DNA of 35,045 nt, from positions 1-35,045 of the forward strand of contig DYKI01000033.1 of assembly GCA_020722705.1 (NCBI GenBank), written 5' to 3'. The stretch's first letter is position 1. Every line of letters starts with the position of its first letter. The stretch is from Chthonomonas calidirosea. Lineage in GTDB: Bacteria; Armatimonadota; Chthonomonadetes; Chthonomonadales; CAJBBX01. The position numbers were made by a program, and so were the translations under genes. Below, piece by piece: positions 7,237-16,564 of the stretch. The notes beneath the pieces were generated by a model. It was given only the letters and a program-made list of their open reading frames with translations. It had not been told where the DNA came from and did not search any database.

Positions 7237-8286
7237 ATGCCGGGACCGTTCGACGGGATCTGGCTGGTGATCGCATTTGCGGTCGGCAGCGTCGTGGGCA
7301 GCTTTCTGAATGTCGTGATCTGGCGCACGCCGCGCGGCGAGTCGGTGGTATCGCCCGGTTCGCACTGCCCGCATTGCGGCCGAGCGCTGGTGTGGTGGGA
7401 GAACATACCGCTTGTCAGCTTCCTTGTGCTGAGAGCGAAGTGCCGGACGTGTCGCGGCAAGATACGGTGGCGCTACTTCTGGATCGAGCTGGCAACCGCG
7501 CTGGTATTCGTCACGCTCGTGCGGCGATTCGGCGCAACGGCGGATGGCATAGCCTATTGTCTGTTCGCAGCCGCGCTGATCGCGGCGCTCGGCATTGATC
7601 TTGAGCATTACATCATCCCCGATGGGGTGAATGGGTTCGCGCTGCTGGTTGGAGTGGGGCGCGATCTCTGGGGATTGGCGACGGGTGAACCGAGCCATGC
7701 GCTGGTCTATGGATTGCCGCGGTCGTTGGTAGGGGCCGTGGTGTGCGCCGGCGTGTTCATCGCCATTCAGGCGATGGGGCTCGCCCTCTTCAGAAAAGAC
7801 GCTATGGGCGACGGCGATGTGAAGCTGGCCCGCGCAATCGGGGCCATGCTTCCATTGCCGCTTGCCCTTGTTTCTTTCGTTTTTGCGGTTGGCGTTGGGG
7901 CAGTGATCGGCGGCGCGGCTGTTGTGATCCGAGGGATGCGCCGCGGGGCGGACCGTAAAGTGGAACTCGACGATGGGGATGCCGAGGATGGCGGAGGTCC
8001 GACGGCGACGCCCTGGGGGATGTTCGCTATAGGCTCGGCCCTGTACATGACATTCGGCGATCTGATCGTGGACGGAGCCGCGCGCCTTAAGGTCGGGTGG
8101 GCAACAGCATTCAACCGTTGGTGGAATGCCCAGTTGCCGCCTGAAGAGGACGAGGAGTTCGTGCCGGCGCCAACGCAGGTGCCGTTCGGGCCGTTCATGG
8201 TTGCGGGGGCGTTTCTGGCGGTCCTGTTCGGCAGACCCGCCATTGACTGGTATCTGGCCTGGGCGGGCTTGGCCGGGGGGCAGTGA
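7237..8286 (+). CDS. pilD: Prepilin leader peptidase/N-methyltransferase PilD, extended form
   Basis: PilD removes the leader of prepilins and methylates the new N-terminus. The N-terminal DiS_P_DiS domain has GSFLNVVIWR and two zinc-type pairs (Cys44/Cys47 and Cys69/Cys72). The A24 aspartic protease core has the first catalytic Asp at 121 (DLEHYIIPD) and the GxGD element GDGD at 191-194 (catalytic Asp194). Several membrane segments are visible. At 349 residues it is about 90 longer than usual. The extra part includes a charged loop and two similar segments, PTATPWGMF (255 onward) and PTQVPFGPF (312 onward). The second is the usual C-terminal element of the family and the first looks like a diverged duplicate. 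Its substrates are probably the four prepilin-like proteins encoded next. Confidence 0.93.
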   Translation: MPGPFDGIWLVIAFAVGSVVGSFLNVVIWRTPRGESVVSPGSHCPHCGRALVWWENIPLVSFLVLRAKCRTCRGKIRWRYFWIELATALVFVTLVRRFGATADGIAYCLFAAALIAALGIDLEHYIIPDGVNGFALLVGVGRDLWGLATGEPSHALVYGLPRSLVGAVVCAGVFIAIQAMGLALFRKDAMGDGDVKLARAIGAMLPLPLALVSFVFAVGVGAVIGGAAVVIRGMRRGADRKVELDDGDAEDGGGPTATPWGMFAIGSALYMTFGDLIVDGAARLKVGWATAFNRWWNAQLPPEEDEEFVPAPTQVPFGPFMVAGAFLAVLFGRPAIDWYLAWAGLAGGQ

Positions 8287-8369
8287 CCTGAAACAGATAG
8301 ACGGACGGGTGCGCCGATACGGGAACACGACCCCAACGCGCATCGTCGTACCGTTCGGCAGAGAATGGA

Positions 8370-8392
8370 CCGACGGCATGATCATCCGTCGG
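8370..8392 (+). other. Inverted repeat upstream of the minor pilin genes
   Basis: CCGACGG (8370-8376) and CCGTCGG (8386-8392) are perfect 7-bp arms around CATGATCAT, which itself contains the palindrome ATGATCAT. The element sits in the 157-base gap after pilD and about 50 bases before the first prepilin-like gene. It could be a hairpin or an operator. I saw no convincing promoter in this gap. Confidence 0.45.
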
Positions 8393-8443
8393 CAGCGATG
8401 TTGCACGCTTCGGCATTGCCGGCGTGGGGAGTGGTGAACAGCG

Positions 8444-9409
8444 ATGCATAGAAAGGCGATACTTCACATCCGTACGCCGGAGGCCGCGTGCCGAGACGGG
8501 CGTCGGAGGACTGCGTCGTGGGCCGGCTTCACGCTGATCGAGCTGCTGACGGTCATCGCCATCATCGCGGTCCTTGCAGCCATCCTGTTTCCGCTGGCCG
8601 GCACGGTCAGAGAACAGGCTCGCGCGTCGGACTGCATGACGAAGATGCACCAGTTGTACGTCGCAGCCCGCGTGTACAAAGAGGACGAGGGCGCCTTCCC
8701 GCCGGCCCTGCTGGGCTACGTGGAGACTCTGACCACGGATCCCGCCTGTACATCGGATCCCGGCGTTCCCCGGGCAATACCGTATGCAGGGGCCGGCTCG
8801 TATGTCACCGCTGACAAGCTTATCGGTGGGTTCCTCTATCGTGAGCAGGTGAAATCCGCCACGGTGTTCCGTTGCCCGGACTCGCCGGCCCTGGGGCCTG
8901 ATGCGATCACCATCGCGCACTACCCCAACACGCAGCATGGCGATCCCGACGATGCCTACTACTGGCCCGCGGCGTGGATTGGCGACTTTCTGAAGGCTCA
9001 GGGGTGTCCATCGGACAACTATGGGACCATAGACTGCTACTGGGATGTCAGCCCGTCCGATCCGTGTACAGGTCATCTGTATCTTCAGCCGAAGTACTTC
9101 TACGTTGCCGACAGCTATGACATCGGGCCGCGCATCGGACCAGACGGCAAGGCAGTTCTCGGAGCCGCCGGCGAGATCATCTACGATCGGCACTACAGCC
9201 CGGACTGGACCGGCGTCAAGGGCATCACGGACCTGCCTAACCAGCTCAAGTATGCCAACCCGCCTGCGGACACGACGCTGCTGACCTACTGCACCTGGCA
9301 CCAGGCGTCATACAACACGGGTACCGTTATCGCGATATCGTTGGCAGGGACAGCGCGCAAGATTGATGTCGGGCGCATGCTGCGCAAGGGGCCGAACGTT
9401 TACGAGTAG
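8444..9409 (+). CDS. Prepilin-like protein, FimU/GspH/GspG type
   Basis: This 321-residue protein has a class III prepilin signal: a 28-residue basic leader ending in Gly28, cleavage before Phe29, the sequence FTLIELLTVIAIIAV and conserved Glu33 (+5). The helix runs into a VREQARASDCMTKMHQLYVA segment much like the REKARQ...C...LKQL segment of planctomycete and Armatimonadota pseudopilins (DUF1559-like). The remainder is Cys/Tyr/Asp-rich and resembles the globular head of such proteins. The ribosome binding site is GGGGAGTGG (8426-8434). It is the first of four prepilin-like genes and sits where fimU/fimT lies in the minor pilin operon of Gammaproteobacteria. It may be a minor pilin or a secreted pseudopilin; it is larger than a normal major pilin. 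Confidence 0.82.
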   Translation: MHRKAILHIRTPEAACRDGRRRTASWAGFTLIELLTVIAIIAVLAAILFPLAGTVREQARASDCMTKMHQLYVAARVYKEDEGAFPPALLGYVETLTTDPACTSDPGVPRAIPYAGAGSYVTADKLIGGFLYREQVKSATVFRCPDSPALGPDAITIAHYPNTQHGDPDDAYYWPAAWIGDFLKAQGCPSDNYGTIDCYWDVSPSDPCTGHLYLQPKYFYVADSYDIGPRIGPDGKAVLGAAGEIIYDRHYSPDWTGVKGITDLPNQLKYANPPADTTLLTYCTWHQASYNTGTVIAISLAGTARKIDVGRMLRKGPNVYE

Positions 9410-9471
9410 TGAGCCCCGGACTCTGGCGCTGCCCTGTGACGGCTGCGCGCTGAGGGCTTAGGAGACGGCAA

Positions 9472-11337
9472 TTGGGAACCACGTATGCTGGCGCGGATCC
9501 TCGATGGGGTCCTGCGAGGATGAGGGAGCGGGGCATCTCGTTGATCGAGGTGCTGGTTGTCATTGTCATCCTCACGATTGGGATCTTCTCAGTCGTGCGG
9601 CTGTTTCCTGCCGGCTTCTTCATCAACAAGCAGACGGAGTCCCGAACGCTGGCCGCGCGCCTGGCGTCGCAGGAGACGAATCGGTACACAACGGCTGCCG
9701 CGAACCTCATGGATGCGGTGCTGCCGACAGTCATCGTGGCCGACGCCAACTCGCCAACGGGCTACTACATCAGGGTTGATCTGGACACCACTCCGGACGA
9801 CAGGTCGGAACCGAAGACGGTCGCACCCGGGATAGACCCCTATTATGTCTCGGGCATCAACCGCATCCGGTGGATTCGCGGCGAGACCGTGCGCATTCCG
9901 AACCCCTCACCTCTGGGCGCCGGGCTGCGCGGTTCCGTACACGTTTTGAGCTCCGGGCCGGCATACGATTTCCCGGGCCTCGACGCCGACAATGTGCCCG
10001 TGGACAGCATTGTGATCTCCGGCGCGCCGATGATTCGGCGCATTCAGAGCTCCGAAGACCCTGCCAGTCCCTATCTGCGAAGCCTTGCGGAGTACGCGAT
10101 TGACTACGACTCGGGGCTGATTGCGTTCTATCCTGCGCCTTACGATCGGATGTTCAAGGTCAGCTATAGCTATTACGGGCCGGGCGGCGACATCATCACG
10201 ATCGCGGCGCAGCAACTGGGCGTACCTGCAGGGACGTTTCCTGTGTGGCAAAACGTCTATGCCCCGGGCGGACGCGACATCGTGCCGGGCAGCGAGATCG
10301 TGTCGCGTCAGTTCCGCCGCATCGCCTACCCGCCGGATTTCTCGGCAGACCCGTATGAATACGCGCTCATGCCCAAGACCGCGAACGTCGCCTCGTTCGC
10401 ATCGGTCGGCGTCATCATTTTCAACCCCCGCGGGGCCGACTACATCGAGCGTTCGACATACGGCAATGTGCCGCTCACCGCGAAGATAGACTACAACGTG
10501 CTCGATTGGCACATCATCCGTGAAGACCGTCCGCTGCCGGGAAGCGCCCCGTACTCAGTGCGCTTGACACTTAAGGATATCAAGCGCGTCGGCGAGTATG
10601 AGAGCGATCAGCGCAAGTACACGGGCATCTGGCGTGATCCTGCGTCCCCACACGCGTCGCTGCTGATTTACAACCTGGCGACCGGCCAGGAGGTGCCCGC
10701 AAGCGAGTATCTGGTGAACTTCCGCGAGGGCGTCGTCACGTTCAGCGATGCCTTCGGTGATGCTCTGCGGTCCCGCGGCGAGACGCCAACGTTCCGGTTC
10801 TATTACAAAGCCCACGGCGACTGGGGTGTCCAGATCCAGAAAGCCGCCGCGGCGTACAAGATGTCACGCGGAAACACGTCCAATCTCGCGTACGGCGAGT
10901 TCTACCTCGGCGGAGGACGCTTCGGCGGAAGTGCGACGCGGATGTACTTCCCGCCGATGGAATCCGGCAAGACGATCACGATCCGTGAGCTCTGGTACTA
11001 CTCGCGGAACACAGTGGCGGGATCGGTCACGCTGCGCAAGGCAGAGAACGAGACCTATCGGATCAACGCAGACCCGGCGCTCTTCCAGAGCATGGGGCAC
11101 GGCGCCCTGACCTGGATTGACCTTCTCGATAACCACAACTCGGCGAGCGACACCGCGGTCGGCTGGGCGCTGGATCAGCCGGTGGAGGTGGCCGCCGGGG
11201 TCCGAGGGATCAGTTTCAAAGCTCGCGTCGTCTGGCATGGTGGGGCAACGGTAACGCGGACGTCCGCCGGCAACGTGACCACGCTGCGCTGGCGACGCAA
11301 CGATTTGGATACGTTCCTGACTAGAAGCCCGAAGTGA
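9472..11337 (+). CDS. Large PilV-like prepilin with long C-terminal region
   Basis: The mature N-terminus is predicted as ISLIEVLVVIVILTIGIFSV after Gly21, with Glu26 at +5. The SLIEVLVV sequence is characteristic of PilV/GspI-type minor pilins, although +1 is Ile and not Phe. At 621 residues it is three to four times the usual size. The extra part is beta-rich and includes two copies of a Tyr-x-Val/Ile-Asp-x-x-x-Gly-x-Ile-x-Phe motif (about 10089-10175 and 10702-10811) that recurs in later genes. The start is TTG at 9472 behind GGAGA. ATG at 9520 (MRERG|ISLIE) would give a more usual short leader and cannot be excluded. The gene follows the FimU-like gene by 62 bases. Confidence 0.78.
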   Translation: MGTTYAGADPRWGPARMRERGISLIEVLVVIVILTIGIFSVVRLFPAGFFINKQTESRTLAARLASQETNRYTTAAANLMDAVLPTVIVADANSPTGYYIRVDLDTTPDDRSEPKTVAPGIDPYYVSGINRIRWIRGETVRIPNPSPLGAGLRGSVHVLSSGPAYDFPGLDADNVPVDSIVISGAPMIRRIQSSEDPASPYLRSLAEYAIDYDSGLIAFYPAPYDRMFKVSYSYYGPGGDIITIAAQQLGVPAGTFPVWQNVYAPGGRDIVPGSEIVSRQFRRIAYPPDFSADPYEYALMPKTANVASFASVGVIIFNPRGADYIERSTYGNVPLTAKIDYNVLDWHIIREDRPLPGSAPYSVRLTLKDIKRVGEYESDQRKYTGIWRDPASPHASLLIYNLATGQEVPASEYLVNFREGVVTFSDAFGDALRSRGETPTFRFYYKAHGDWGVQIQKAAAAYKMSRGNTSNLAYGEFYLGGGRFGGSATRMYFPPMESGKTITIRELWYYSRNTVAGSVTLRKAENETYRINADPALFQSMGHGALTWIDLLDNHNSASDTAVGWALDQPVEVAAGVRGISFKARVVWHGGATVTRTSAGNVTTLRWRRNDLDTFLTRSPK

Positions 11338-11350
11338 GGCAGGAAGCACG

Positions 11351-13429
11351 ATGATCGGTCGGAAGACTGATGGACTGAAGCTCAAGACCGGGAGAACCGG
11401 ACCGGCAGGTTCCGGCGCGTTCACCCTTGTTGAGCTGCTAGTCGTGATGGCCATAACGGCTATCCTGCTGGGGCTGATATTCGGCCCGATGGTTCAGGGG
11501 TTCGACCTGACCAATCGCGCTCGCGTTCAGGTGCAGGCACAGGATACGGCTCGTCAGATCATCGAGACGCTCGAGCGGGACATAGCCGACGGTGTCTTCA
11601 TCCACGACAACTCGGGGCAGAACGTGAACTTCTGGGTGCCCGATCCTTCGGGGGCACCAGGGGTGACGCCGATGCCCGCGATCGTCATGCCGACGCCGTT
11701 CGCTCGCCTCGACCTTATCCCGCCCGCTCGCGTCAACGACCAGAACCCCGCTCTTGACCCGACCGTACCGATAGACCCGACGACGGGGCTGCCCGTTGAG
11801 GATGAGCGCGGCGAACTGGCGGTGCCTCTCGCTCCGGGCCGCGTGATCCACCGGTACTGGCTCGGGCTGCGCGACAACGCCACCATGGCGGACGGCATCT
11901 TCGGGACGTCCGGCAGGCCGATCAAGCCCTATGTGAATCACTACGAGAACGCTCGCAACCGTAACCTCTCGCCGGCCGACCACAACCCATTCCTGCTGTA
12001 TCGAGCGGTGTTCACTCCTTACACAGCTCGCGGGCTCGTTGACACTCGCCTCCTGAATATCGGCAGACACGGCAGTCTGGATGCGGCGCTTGCCGACCCG
12101 AACTTCTTCTATGACAACGATGTGGCCCAGAGGCCTGCCGACCCGACGATCGCCAGTGCGGCGGTTCCGGGCTGGAAGGACCTGAACGGTGACGGACAGG
12201 TCAACTACAGCGAAAACTGGCGCGCTGTGGCGCGAACTCTCGTTCCTTCCGATCGTGCCGACATGATCACGGCAGAGCGAGACGATCTCGGCAATCCCAT
12301 CTACGACACGGTGGGCGGGCAGCCCCGGATGCGCCTGACGCCCGAGGTTCGGTTCCAGCCCACATATGTCGGCAACGATCCTGGCGTGCCAAGCTCCAAG
12401 TCGGACCTTGCCGCCGAGTCGCCATCGGTATCGCCCAGCTCCCATATTGAGACCTACGGCCATTGGGCCATCCCGTTCGGAACGTACATCTACCGGAGCA
12501 ATCTGACCGCGCAGGTTCTTGAGTATTTCTTCTGGGACGGGACGCCGGGCACAACGGTGAAGTACATCACGTTCGACACCAACAGCGGCACGGTAACAGG
12601 AGTTGCCGATACAGGCTTCAACCCCCGTGAGCCGAGGAATCTGCCCGGAGCGATGACTCCGGGACGCTTCCTGATGTTCACTGTGGATGAGCGTCGGGGC
12701 GTGCTGAACTTCGCGTTCCCGCATTCGATCACGCAGGGCGGAGACAGCATGCCGGCACGCATCAGGCCCGCTCAGGCGAACGGTGAGTACAACTACGTTC
12801 GCGGCACCGCAGGCAATGCGCTGAATGCTTGCCGCACCGTGTCCCTGCTGCCCTACGACCCGATCGAGAACCCGACCGGCATGCTGCCGGGCGACAATCC
12901 GGCGGATCCGAACCCTGCCCTCCTGCGGATTCCCGATGTCCGCATTGTTCCGGGATCGGAAACGGTCTCGGGGCCTGACATGCGTCCGGGACCGCACTAC
13001 GGCCAGCCGATCACCTACACGCGGGCGCCCCGCAATACGGACATGAAGGACCTGGGGCCGAACGAGTACATGATCAACTACACCAATGTGCCCAATGCCA
13101 ACATGGGCATAACGGATCCGGATCCGCGCGTTCAGGCGATGCTGCGCACTCTCCAGCGCGCCGGAACCATCATCTTCAACAGCGCCGACGATGTGCCAGG
13201 CTCGCCCAGGTCGCTGCCCGAGACGGTCAACGACCTCGGAGATCCGATCTTCATCGAGGTGAACTACAAGATACAGAACAACAGGCCTGCCGATGTCGTC
13301 AAGGCGAGTTACCTGACGCGGCAGATGATTACAGCCGCCGTGAGTGTCAAGCTCTACGACTTCAAGTCGCGGCAGCCGCAGTCGGCGACGCTGACCCAGA
13401 AGATCAGCGTACGCAACCTTCAACGATAG
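11351..13429 (+). CDS. Large PilW-like prepilin with EF-hand-like loop
   Basis: The 692-residue protein begins with a 23-residue leader followed by FTLVELLVVMAITAILLGLI, with Glu28 at +5, the typical PilW/GspJ pattern. The residue before the cleavage site is Ala23 where Gly is the rule; Ala is tolerated by some prepilin peptidases. The helix continues into a QVQAQDTARQIIETLERDI segment of the kind expected in PilW. Residues 277-288 read DLNGDGQVNYSE, a complete 12-residue EF-hand-like calcium loop. Strand-like motifs seen in the neighbouring genes occur near the C-terminus (12670-12730 and 13060-13280). It starts 13 bases after the PilV-like gene behind AGGAAG. The protein is much larger than known PilW proteins. 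Confidence 0.76.
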   Translation: MIGRKTDGLKLKTGRTGPAGSGAFTLVELLVVMAITAILLGLIFGPMVQGFDLTNRARVQVQAQDTARQIIETLERDIADGVFIHDNSGQNVNFWVPDPSGAPGVTPMPAIVMPTPFARLDLIPPARVNDQNPALDPTVPIDPTTGLPVEDERGELAVPLAPGRVIHRYWLGLRDNATMADGIFGTSGRPIKPYVNHYENARNRNLSPADHNPFLLYRAVFTPYTARGLVDTRLLNIGRHGSLDAALADPNFFYDNDVAQRPADPTIASAAVPGWKDLNGDGQVNYSENWRAVARTLVPSDRADMITAERDDLGNPIYDTVGGQPRMRLTPEVRFQPTYVGNDPGVPSSKSDLAAESPSVSPSSHIETYGHWAIPFGTYIYRSNLTAQVLEYFFWDGTPGTTVKYITFDTNSGTVTGVADTGFNPREPRNLPGAMTPGRFLMFTVDERRGVLNFAFPHSITQGGDSMPARIRPAQANGEYNYVRGTAGNALNACRTVSLLPYDPIENPTGMLPGDNPADPNPALLRIPDVRIVPGSETVSGPDMRPGPHYGQPITYTRAPRNTDMKDLGPNEYMINYTNVPNANMGITDPDPRVQAMLRTLQRAGTIIFNSADDVPGSPRSLPETVNDLGDPIFIEVNYKIQNNRPADVVKASYLTRQMITAAVSVKLYDFKSRQPQSATLTQKISVRNLQR

Positions 13430-13507
13430 GCCGGCACGCGGGAGCGGATTGGATGGCCGCATCCGATTGGGCCTGGGACGAGATACAGGGAAGACGGTGA
13501 GAGCGAT

Positions 13508-16500
13508 ATGCTGCACCAGAAGAGAGCGATGGGCGTAGCCATGACCAAGTTCGAGCATGTGCGACCTGAGCAACCGTGCCGCCGTTCCGAACGCGGCCAG
13601 TCGCTGATCGTTGCGGTCATCGCGCTGTTCGTGATGCTCTTCATCGGCGGGTTATTCGTGTCCCTGGTGGCGAGAAACCTCTTGAGCGCCGGACGCGCCA
13701 AAGAGACGGTGTCGGCCGCCGTGCTCGCTGACGCTGGAATCCGGTATGCGGGTGAGTTCCTCGAGAACAGCCCCGAAGGAGCCGATTGGCGCCCTGCGCC
13801 GACGCCGTTGACCGATGGCCGCGATCCTGATCGCCGCTGGCTGGAGACCGGCGAGTATACGCGTGTGCCCCTGACGAACGGCCGCGCGCTGATACGGGTC
13901 TCCATGGCACCGAGCCCGTCGAACCCGCTGGGGCGGTACATCCGCATCGAGTCGATCGGGCGACCCGGGTTCGTGGACCCTCAAGACCCGACGACCTTCA
14001 TCAGCGCTCCGGCTCCCCGGCTCATGCGGCGGCGCGTCGCACTTAAGGCTGTCGGCATCACCGACTACCTGCGGTATGTCACCAACCGCGACAACGAGAG
14101 CAAGTTTGAGGCCGCGATCGGCATGCCGCCTGTGGGCGTACCGGCGTGGATGCAGCTTGGCGGCATGCCCGTTCGCGCGATCGGCGCGGGCGGCAGTCCG
14201 GCCGGGTACCCCCGTTCGGGGGCACCGATGTACATCAACGGTGACCTGCGCCTTCTGAACAACGTCACCATTGCGGTCAACCCGCGGAACAACGAGACGG
14301 TATACGTCGCAGGGAATATCCACGTTGAGCCTGGGGACCCGGACGATCCGGCGCGCCAGACGGCGAGAGTCAACGATCTTTCGGTCAACCCATCAAATGC
14401 GGAGCCACTGTCGCCGCCGTTCGGCAGTGGGCCAGGCCTACCCATGATTCTGCCGAGCGAATCGCCGGCCTTCAGCACGTTTGGCGGGCTGATCCGGGAC
14501 GGCTCACCGGCTCCTGACACCGATGGGTATGCGCGGAGCATCAGCCGATTGGAGCCGCCGAGCCTGGAGGCGGGCGATCCGGCGTCGGGGATCACGCGGT
14601 ACCGCTCACTGACGCGCGACTCAGGATGGGCGTTCCGCCGCAGCCGGGGCGGCTGGGTGAACACAGGGCGAATCGGCCTTGGGGCCGGCGTGTTCATCAA
14701 CAACACGCGAAGCCGTGAGCTGGAGACCACGGTGATCTCCGGCGGGCAGTCGTTGCGCTCTGTCTGGCTCAGACCGGGCTCAAGCCCCTACTGGAACGGT
14801 CCACATTACATACCCCCGGCCGCGTACATTGACCTCGGGTATCCCGTCGTTCAGGCGAGGGATGCGTCCGGCGCTCCCATTCCCGGTGAGTACACGCGGC
14901 AGCCTGGTTTCCGGATCGTCCGGGACGTGAGCGACGCTATGTGGGTGGATCCCAGCGGCCTCGTGCGGACGCGTGAGCAGGTTTACACGTTCTTCATCTT
15001 CAAAGGCGCAGGGCAGAGACCGGTTCTGAAGCTCGACAACGCCCTCTATCGCGAGTTCCTGGCCGGCGACCAAGGAATGACGGACGCGCAGATCAACCGA
15101 TTCCTTCCGGCATTCAACGGCGTTATCTACGCAGAGGGCAACATCCGAATCAGGGGTCTGGTTCCAAGCCTTGCCAATATCCCGATCCGACAGGAGACGG
15201 GAGACCCCGACGCGCTGAGTCCGGCGGAGATCCGCGACGCCGTCAATCCGCCCGCGCTGACGGTGGTGTCGGCGCGCAATATCTACATCGAAGGCAGCAT
15301 CGTCCGGGAGCACGTTCCGGGGCCGACGGCCGAGCGTGATGCGGCTTCGATGGTGGCCTTGCTGGCACAGGAGTACGTCGTCGTCAACACGACGATGTTC
15401 ATGACGCCGAACAAGCTGATGCCGTGGGCGGCTTCGAACCAGAACGAGGCTGCGCCGTACCACACGAACATAGACGTGGCTGAAGGCGCGCGGACGCCGC
15501 CCTTCGCATTGGACTTCGCGTACGGTGACGATCCATCCGGATACTCGCTGAACGGTGGACCATTCCTGTTGATTCGCCATGGCGCACCGCCCGGCGTGAC
15601 CTACATGAACTTGCTGATCAATGAGGCGTTCCCGCCGGCCGCTCCGGCCGATTCGCTGTACCGCTTCAATGTGGCGGCGAATCCGCCGGTGCCTGCTTGG
15701 GTCTATCCGATGTATAACGCCAGCCAGCCGGGTGTGGACCTCTTCGAGAACCGGAGCTTCAGCTTCCCGTTTGCCGGAACGACGTACACGATGTGGAGCG
15801 CCCCCGGTCTGCGCAACACCATCCGGCCTGCAGTTGATCCCAACTTCGCGGCACAGACGGGCACCCAGGACTATCTGTTCTCTCGGGCCGCGGTCGTACC
15901 GATGGACGTGCGCATCGAAGCTGTGATGTACGCACAGAACGGCTCATTCTTCATCATTCCGGGCTACCCCTTCAACGGCGACCCGAGTGACACCCCGGAT
16001 GCTGCGAGGAGACGCCACGGCGGATCCGGCGCCGGCTCCATGCTGCGCCCGCAGGGGACGGCTGACGAGTGGCCGTTCTATGGCGAGCCTATAGATTGCC
16101 GGATCACGATAGTCGGCGCCATTGCTGAGAATCGGACTGCGGCGATTGCCGACCAGGCCGCATGGATGCAGCTCTGGGGATGGATTCCGCAGAAGTACGG
16201 CTCGACGGGCGAGAGTCCGACATCGGCAACAGATGCGGAGGTGCCGACCGAACACCTCTTTGCGACGGATGTCGGCATGCCGGTGGGCAACAGCGCAACC
16301 GATGACCATCGGGCAAATGTGGAGCGAACGGCGCGGATAACACGCGGTCTGCGGATGATATACGACCCTGCTCTGGGCGTTCCCTATTCAGCATACAATC
16401 CCAACGGCGGCACCATGGTTCGCAAGAGCGCGTGGGCTCACGTTGCGAGGGGCAGTTTCCGACAAGACGACTACGGACGCACGCTGCCGCCTCTCCCGAG

Positions 16501-16546
16501 GCTGCCGGTGTGCCCCGGTTACGTATACTTCGGCGAGGACCGATAG
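13508..16546 (+). CDS. Very large PilX-like minor pilin
   Basis: The 1012-residue protein has a basic N-terminus, then ERGQSLIVAVIALFVMLFIG and one membrane helix (about residues 29-55). It ends that helix with RNLLSAGRAKETVSAAVLADAG, as in PilX N-terminal domains. There is no glutamate at +5, as in the GspK/PilX class that caps the pilus tip. The large remainder has stretches such as GVIYAEGNIRIRG, VSARNIYIEGSI and VYVAGNIHVEPG. They look like the parallel-strand repeats of DUF4900-type PilX-related proteins, though that family name is from memory. A late segment starting near DCRITIVGAIAENR fits the same theme. Starts at 13508, 13529 and 13541 are all possible. It completes the FimU-PilV-PilW-PilX order. 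Confidence 0.72.
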   Translation: MLHQKRAMGVAMTKFEHVRPEQPCRRSERGQSLIVAVIALFVMLFIGGLFVSLVARNLLSAGRAKETVSAAVLADAGIRYAGEFLENSPEGADWRPAPTPLTDGRDPDRRWLETGEYTRVPLTNGRALIRVSMAPSPSNPLGRYIRIESIGRPGFVDPQDPTTFISAPAPRLMRRRVALKAVGITDYLRYVTNRDNESKFEAAIGMPPVGVPAWMQLGGMPVRAIGAGGSPAGYPRSGAPMYINGDLRLLNNVTIAVNPRNNETVYVAGNIHVEPGDPDDPARQTARVNDLSVNPSNAEPLSPPFGSGPGLPMILPSESPAFSTFGGLIRDGSPAPDTDGYARSISRLEPPSLEAGDPASGITRYRSLTRDSGWAFRRSRGGWVNTGRIGLGAGVFINNTRSRELETTVISGGQSLRSVWLRPGSSPYWNGPHYIPPAAYIDLGYPVVQARDASGAPIPGEYTRQPGFRIVRDVSDAMWVDPSGLVRTREQVYTFFIFKGAGQRPVLKLDNALYREFLAGDQGMTDAQINRFLPAFNGVIYAEGNIRIRGLVPSLANIPIRQETGDPDALSPAEIRDAVNPPALTVVSARNIYIEGSIVREHVPGPTAERDAASMVALLAQEYVVVNTTMFMTPNKLMPWAASNQNEAAPYHTNIDVAEGARTPPFALDFAYGDDPSGYSLNGGPFLLIRHGAPPGVTYMNLLINEAFPPAAPADSLYRFNVAANPPVPAWVYPMYNASQPGVDLFENRSFSFPFAGTTYTMWSAPGLRNTIRPAVDPNFAAQTGTQDYLFSRAAVVPMDVRIEAVMYAQNGSFFIIPGYPFNGDPSDTPDAARRRHGGSGAGSMLRPQGTADEWPFYGEPIDCRITIVGAIAENRTAAIADQAAWMQLWGWIPQKYGSTGESPTSATDAEVPTEHLFATDVGMPVGNSATDDHRANVERTARITRGLRMIYDPALGVPYSAYNPNGGTMVRKSAWAHVARGSFRQDDYGRTLPPLPRLPVCPGYVYFGEDR

Positions 16547-16564
16547 GGAGCGGAATAGGACGCC

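Noticed and set aside
8401-8429. Promoter starting with TTGCAC before the minor pilin genes
   Set aside because: The position 17 bases downstream is GTGGGG and not a -10 box, so the match is by chance.
8444-9409. Major pilin PilA
   Set aside because: The protein is 321 residues with a long Cys/Tyr-rich head like pseudopilins, and it is first in a minor pilin-type series. No small, simple major pilin is visible in the window.
11438-13573. A 711-codon minus-strand open frame across the PilW-like gene
   Set aside because: It is antisense to a prepilin with intact FTLVELL and EF-hand-like motifs. Its Arg/His/Val-rich composition is typical of a mirror frame in GC-rich DNA.
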